Positions 55,017 through 57,925 of a stretch of 57,925 bases of DNA are shown here, piece after piece. Numbering within the stretch: position 1 is the stretch's first letter; each line of letters opens with the position of its first letter. This stretch comes from Bacteroidales bacterium (GTDB lineage Bacteria; Bacteroidota; Bacteroidia; Bacteroidales; UBA10428). The stretch is from the NCBI GenBank assembly GCA_016935435.1, contig JAFGQZ010000013.1:1-57925 (forward strand). The letters are read 5' to 3'. The notes beneath the pieces are model-generated. The model saw nothing but the letters and a program-made list of their open reading frames with translations. It was not told the origin of the DNA and searched no databases. Position numbers and translations under genes: made by a program.

Positions 55017-55023
55017 AAGGAGG
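55017..55023 (+). promoter_or_regulatory. Strong Shine-Dalgarno site of the serine acetyltransferase gene
   Basis: AAGGAGG, eight bases before ATG 55032. Canonical sites are uncommon in this phylum and not seen before most genes here. An ATG at 55027 is in another frame and stops after two codons, so 55032 is the true start. Confidence 0.6.
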
Positions 55024-55031
55024 ACAATGCA

Positions 55032-55871
55032 ATGAAAACATCAAAATTTACACAGTTCCTTTACGAACAATACCAGGGTTTTAACCCACATGTTCCTTCT
55101 ATGCTGAAGGCACACAACTTTACCGAAAAAATTATCAATTTTTTGTTCCCTTTCAAAATAGACCGTAAATGCACCCCGCCACAGATTGAACTAAACCTGT
55201 CCCAACTACAAATCGATTTTAAAGAACTGGTTGTTCCACTGGTGCCAATACTCGAAAAATCTGTTGAAGATATTACTATCGATTTTTTCGACAGGGTGCC
55301 CAGGGTATATAAAAGCTTATTAAACGATGCACAAAATTTTCTTAATTTCGATCCGGCAGCACGTTCTGTCGAAAGTGTAATCTTGTATTATCCGGGGTTT
55401 TATGCCATATCGGTTTACCGGCTGGCACACGAATTGTACAAACAGCAAATTCCATTTCTTCCGCGCATGATGGGCGAATATGCCCACAGTAAAACCGGAA
55501 TAGATATACACCCCGGGGCAACCATTGGGGAAAACTTTTTTATCGACCACGGAACTGGCATAGTTATTGGCGAAACTTCGGTTATCGGCAACAATGTAAA
55601 AATATACCAGGGGGTAACCCTGGGCGCCATTATGGTCGATAAAACCATGAAAGGCAAAAAACGCCACCCCACTATCGAAGACAATGTAATAATATATGCA
55701 GGCAGCACAATATTGGGTGGCGATACCGTGGTTGGCCATGATACGGTAATTGGTGGAAACGTGTGGCTTACCAAAAGCGTACAACCATACTCGGTATTGT
55801 ACCACGAAAGCAAAACCATAATACGCGACAGCAAATTTAAAGGCGAAGAGCCTATAAACTTTGTTATTTAA
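55032..55871 (+). CDS. cysE: Serine O-acetyltransferase (EpsC/CysE type)
   Basis: 279 residues. Helical N-terminal domain (about 1-140), then left-handed beta-helix hexapeptide repeats: GIDIHPGATIGENFFIDHGTGIVIGETSVIGNNVKIYQGVTLGA (about 156-199; His of DHGTG is catalytic) and the KKRHPTIEDNVIIYAGSTILG block. It acetylates serine to O-acetylserine for cysteine synthesis. The EpsC-type layout is the long form. cysK or cysM is often adjacent but is absent here; the next genes are accessory. Confidence 0.9.
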   Translation: MKTSKFTQFLYEQYQGFNPHVPSMLKAHNFTEKIINFLFPFKIDRKCTPPQIELNLSQLQIDFKELVVPLVPILEKSVEDITIDFFDRVPRVYKSLLNDAQNFLNFDPAARSVESVILYYPGFYAISVYRLAHELYKQQIPFLPRMMGEYAHSKTGIDIHPGATIGENFFIDHGTGIVIGETSVIGNNVKIYQGVTLGAIMVDKTMKGKKRHPTIEDNVIIYAGSTILGGDTVVGHDTVIGGNVWLTKSVQPYSVLYHESKTIIRDSKFKGEEPINFVI

Positions 55872-55976
55872 AAAATAGATTGTGTTTTTTGCTATGATAG
55901 TTAGACAAAGTGTTTAACTAACATTTACACGAGTATAAATATTAGTTATGCCCAAGTGTAGGACGACAGTACAACT
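55872..55976. other. Boundary spacer before the accessory genes
   Basis: 105 bases where the core genes end and the AT-rich accessory genes begin. It contains TTAGTTATGCCC followed by a GGACGAC-type tail just before the next start codon, a kind of sequence I associate with boundaries of accessory genes in this phylum; I cannot verify this by search. Confidence 0.3.
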
Positions 55977-56954
55977 ATGATAGACGAACTTAAAAATATA
56001 GGCTTATTAACTCCAATTTTTACAATCATTGGAGTATTGATTGGTTCATTTCTTACCTTTTTGACCTCTTGGATTCTTAAATCAAAAGAGAGCAAATTAA
56101 AGATTTCGAGTCAATTAATAGAGAAAAGAATTGAAGCTCATGAAAAGATTTTGAGTTTAGCAAAGTCAATGAGAACAACAATATCAACTGATAAGTTAAG
56201 TGTTAATGGAGAAGCAATTACTTATCCGATTCTTTTTTCGACCAAGGAATCATACTCAAATTGGAATAGTAGTTTTTCAATCATAACAAACGAACATTCA
56301 CATTGGCTTGGTAGAGAAGTTACAAGAGAATTATATTTTATACATGATTATATTTTTAATTTAAACAAACGACTTGAGACAGCACCCGATAATAATTATA
56401 TACCGATTGGGATAATATTGCGATATGATTTTATTGATATGGCGACAAATATCGAGAAATCGGTTTTGAGATTTTTTGATAAAGGTTGGCGCAGCTTTAA
56501 AATCAAAGATGATAAAGGGAGACATAAATATCCAAAAAAAGTTTCGTTGGATAGATTGAATAAAACGAATTTATTTAAAAGACATCTTGAATTACACAAA
56601 TATCTTGGAAAAGAAGAAAAATCATTTCCTAAAACTGATATTAAAAAACATACAGAGCTATTTAATATAGCGCCAAACGGATTAAAGATTGATATTATTT
56701 CACTCAAAGAAGTTCCGAATATTGATAATAGTGGCGTTGATTATGAAATAACTTTTAACGAAAATGAGGATTATGGTAAACCTTTCGTTTTCGGACATTG
56801 CGATTTGATAAGCGGAAAGATTAGATTTGATAAATTTGATAAAGACGCAAAAATTTTTGGAGTTGATTTTTCAGCTATGAGATTATTAGTTAATTGGATT
56901 GAAGAAAACATTGAGGAGATAGATTACGGAAGTGAAACAATAGAATATGATTAA
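55977..56954 (+). CDS. Hypothetical protein with one N-terminal membrane segment
   Basis: 325 residues. One hydrophobic segment about 10-32 (LTPIFTIIGVLIGSFLTFLTSWIL), followed by a Lys-rich helix (KSKESKLKISSQLIEKRIEAHEKIL) and a cytoplasmic, mixed domain with no motif I recognise. AT-rich, unlike the cysE gene before it, and flanked by palindromic spacers, which suggests a mobile accessory gene. It resembles phage-defence or stress proteins only in layout; no function is proposed. Confidence 0.55.
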   Translation: MIDELKNIGLLTPIFTIIGVLIGSFLTFLTSWILKSKESKLKISSQLIEKRIEAHEKILSLAKSMRTTISTDKLSVNGEAITYPILFSTKESYSNWNSSFSIITNEHSHWLGREVTRELYFIHDYIFNLNKRLETAPDNNYIPIGIILRYDFIDMATNIEKSVLRFFDKGWRSFKIKDDKGRHKYPKKVSLDRLNKTNLFKRHLELHKYLGKEEKSFPKTDIKKHTELFNIAPNGLKIDIISLKEVPNIDNSGVDYEITFNENEDYGKPFVFGHCDLISGKIRFDKFDKDAKIFGVDFSAMRLLVNWIEENIEEIDYGSETIEYD

Positions 56955-56966
56955 TAAACACCAGGG

Positions 56967-57102
56967 CATAACACGCGGTCATAAAACATTGGGGGCGAAG
57001 TGTTTATTCGAGCTTTGGTTCTCGCATCAAAGTTCGCTGTACCTTGATAGTGAAGTAGCTCCGAAATCCCCAACGATTTTATACCGCCAACCGTTGTGCA
57101 CC
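56967..57102. repeat. Imperfect palindrome of about 136 bases between accessory genes
   Basis: The left arm (GCGGTCATAAAACATTGGGG at 56975-56994) and the reversed right arm (57068-57087: GCGGTATAAAATCGTTGGGG) match with few changes; the palindrome extends on both sides, with smaller hairpins (for example CTTTG/CAAAG) in the middle. It is too long and lacks the T-run of a terminator. Canonical attC boxes (RYYYAAC and GTTRRRY) are not clear here. It could be a structural recombination site or a transposon-like repeat. Confidence 0.55.
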
Positions 57103-57141
57103 ATGAATAGAAGCTCTTTTTCTTAAACTACACTTTAAAAA

Positions 57142-57173
57142 TTGGAAGAATAGCGATTATTTCAGTAAATTTG
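57142..57173 (+). promoter_or_regulatory. Promoter of the toxin-antitoxin pair
   Basis: TTG at 57142-57144, 21 bases, then TAAATTTG at 57166-57173: a match to the Bacteroidota promoter. It lies 14 bases before the antitoxin start codon. Confidence 0.6.
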
Positions 57174-57187
57174 AGAAAATTGTTTTT

Positions 57188-57412
57188 ATGAAAAACCTAG
57201 TAATTGAAAATAAAGGAAGTCAGATGGTTCTGCGACTTAATAAAAAAGGATTTGATGAAGATTATTTACTTTCTTTAGTTAGACGATTACAAGTTGAAGA
57301 ATTGGCTCAAAAATCTAATTTTGAATCAAACATATTAGGTATAGCTGAGCAAATAAATCAAGAATGGTGGGAGAAAAATGGAGAACAATTTCTTAAAGAT
57401 GTCAAAAAATGA
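57188..57412 (+). CDS. Putative antitoxin partner of the PIN toxin
   Basis: 74 residues, small and charged. MKNLVIENKGSQMVLRLNKKGFDEDYL at the N-terminus may be a short DNA-binding or dimer strand-helix part, and the C-terminal half (GIAEQINQEWWEKNGEQFLKDVKK) a helix that could wrap the toxin. It precedes the PIN gene with a four-base ATGA overlap, as in VapBC-type pairs, which is the main reason for this call. Sequence family not named. AT-rich. Confidence 0.65.
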   Translation: MKNLVIENKGSQMVLRLNKKGFDEDYLLSLVRRLQVEELAQKSNFESNILGIAEQINQEWWEKNGEQFLKDVKK

Positions 57413-57822
57413 TTTCAAATTCAGTAGTTGTAGACACTAATTTGATTTTTTCGGCTCTGATTCCAAAAGCATCCAGAATTAGAGAAATTTTATTTGAAAA
57501 TAACTTGCGATTTTATTCCCCGAATTTCTTAATAGCAGAGATATACAAACACAAGAGTAAACTTATAAAAAATTCAAAGTTGAGTGAGTCAGAAATTTAT
57601 TTGTATTTCAACAGTATTATCGAAAAAATAAAATTTATTCCAACAGAGTATATAGGCATTGAAAGTAGACAAAAAGCCTACGATTTATGTAAAGATGTTG
57701 ATGTTAAGGACATTCCTTTTTTAGCGTTAGCAATAGACTTAAATGTTCCATTATGGACAGGAGACAGAAAGCTAAAAGATGGGCTTAAAACTAAAGGGTA
57801 TAATAATTTTTATTTGGAATAA
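57409..57822 (+). CDS. PIN-domain toxin (VapC-like RNase)
   Basis: 137 residues. PIN-domain acidic residues: VVDTNLIFSAL (D9, with N11), an internal EIYKHK (E45), and DVKDIPFLALAI (D117/D120) with WTGDRKLKDGL (D135-type, near 125-135). These residues bind Mg/Mn for RNA cleavage. It overlaps the upstream small gene by four bases (ATGA) and so is translated with it. Toxin-antitoxin role is from gene layout and the PIN domain; the RNA target is unknown. Confidence 0.82.
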   Translation: MISNSVVVDTNLIFSALIPKASRIREILFENNLRFYSPNFLIAEIYKHKSKLIKNSKLSESEIYLYFNSIIEKIKFIPTEYIGIESRQKAYDLCKDVDVKDIPFLALAIDLNVPLWTGDRKLKDGLKTKGYNNFYLE

Positions 57823-57925
57823 CAAACTCACGGTGCACAACAGCGTGTTTAAGCAATGGCGGGGGCTTCAAGTATTTTGGCGTTTTCCCCAGCCCGTTAA
57901 GTCGGTGTACACTGATAGGTTAGCG
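57823..57925. repeat. Partial palindromic spacer at window edge
   Basis: Contains GGTGCACAAC near its start (57832-57841) and GTGTAC near its end (57905-57910), like the outer edges of the palindrome at 56967-57102, where GTGCAC is also present. The stretch CCGTTAAGT at 57895-57903 includes GTTAAGT, which fits the attC box GTTRRRY, but no partner box was found. The element may continue past the window. Confidence 0.4.

Noticed and set aside
57823-57925. Integron attC site at the window end
   Set aside because: One GTTRRRY-like box (GTTAAGT) is seen but no matching RYYYAAC partner at proper distance, and no integrase is present; kept only as a palindromic spacer.

Overview
The window comes from a Bacteroidota chromosome, most likely class Bacteroidia. 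Evidence: several proteins end in a type IX secretion (T9SS) type A sorting domain; T9SS/gliding genes gldH, sprE/porW and porX are present; lineage-typical families occur (DUF4296 lipoprotein, SiaC-type DUF1987 proteins, PSP1/RicT, SusC-style TonB receptor with a carboxypeptidase-regulatory-like N-terminus); several genes carry the Bacteroidota -7 promoter element TAnnTTTG. No rRNA, tRNA, CRISPR array or insertion sequence was recognised.

Layout. (1) 0.2-1.0 kb: two overlapping SiaC-like genes on the minus strand. (2) 1.2-16.0 kb, all minus strand: a surface/secretion locus with a beta-helix protein, four T9SS cargo proteins sharing an N-terminal domain of about 230 residues, a small membrane-anchored dockerin-like protein and a TonB-dependent receptor; strong hairpin terminators split it into transcription units. 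(3) 16.5-31.7 kb, all plus strand: core genes ricT-gldH, trmB-ATL-mrp-nfu, sprE/porW, porX-tsaE-ald, a TPR protein, radC, DUF4296 lipoprotein, radical SAM protein and glycosyltransferase. (4) 31.7-37.4 kb, minus strand: two CPBP proteases, a secreted protein with an OmpA-like segment and two tandem PD40 propeller proteins; from 32.6 kb on this part is AT-rich and looks accessory. (5) 37.5-46.1 kb, minus strand: an RND efflux operon (adaptor-pump-TolC) running into a LytS/LytTR two-component pair and lpxK. (6) 46.5-55.9 kb: mixed-strand genes including a T9SS YCF48-like protein, DUF819 permease, M28 peptidase, glycogen-binding protein, holB, pgk, proC and cysE. (7) 55.9-57.9 kb: AT-rich accessory genes (a membrane-anchored hypothetical and a PIN-domain toxin-antitoxin pair) flanked by imperfect palindromes.

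How it fits together: the core segment supplies parts and a regulator of type IX secretion and gliding (GldH, SprE/PorW, PorX), while the first 16 kb and the YCF48-like gene encode likely cargo. The most unusual content is the 1.2-16 kb locus, where Ig-like arrays, cohesin-like domains and dockerin-like calcium loops occur on separate secreted or membrane-anchored proteins beside a TonB receptor. This could be a surface assembly, but that is inference from domain content. All domain calls are from reading the sequence; none was checked by a database search.
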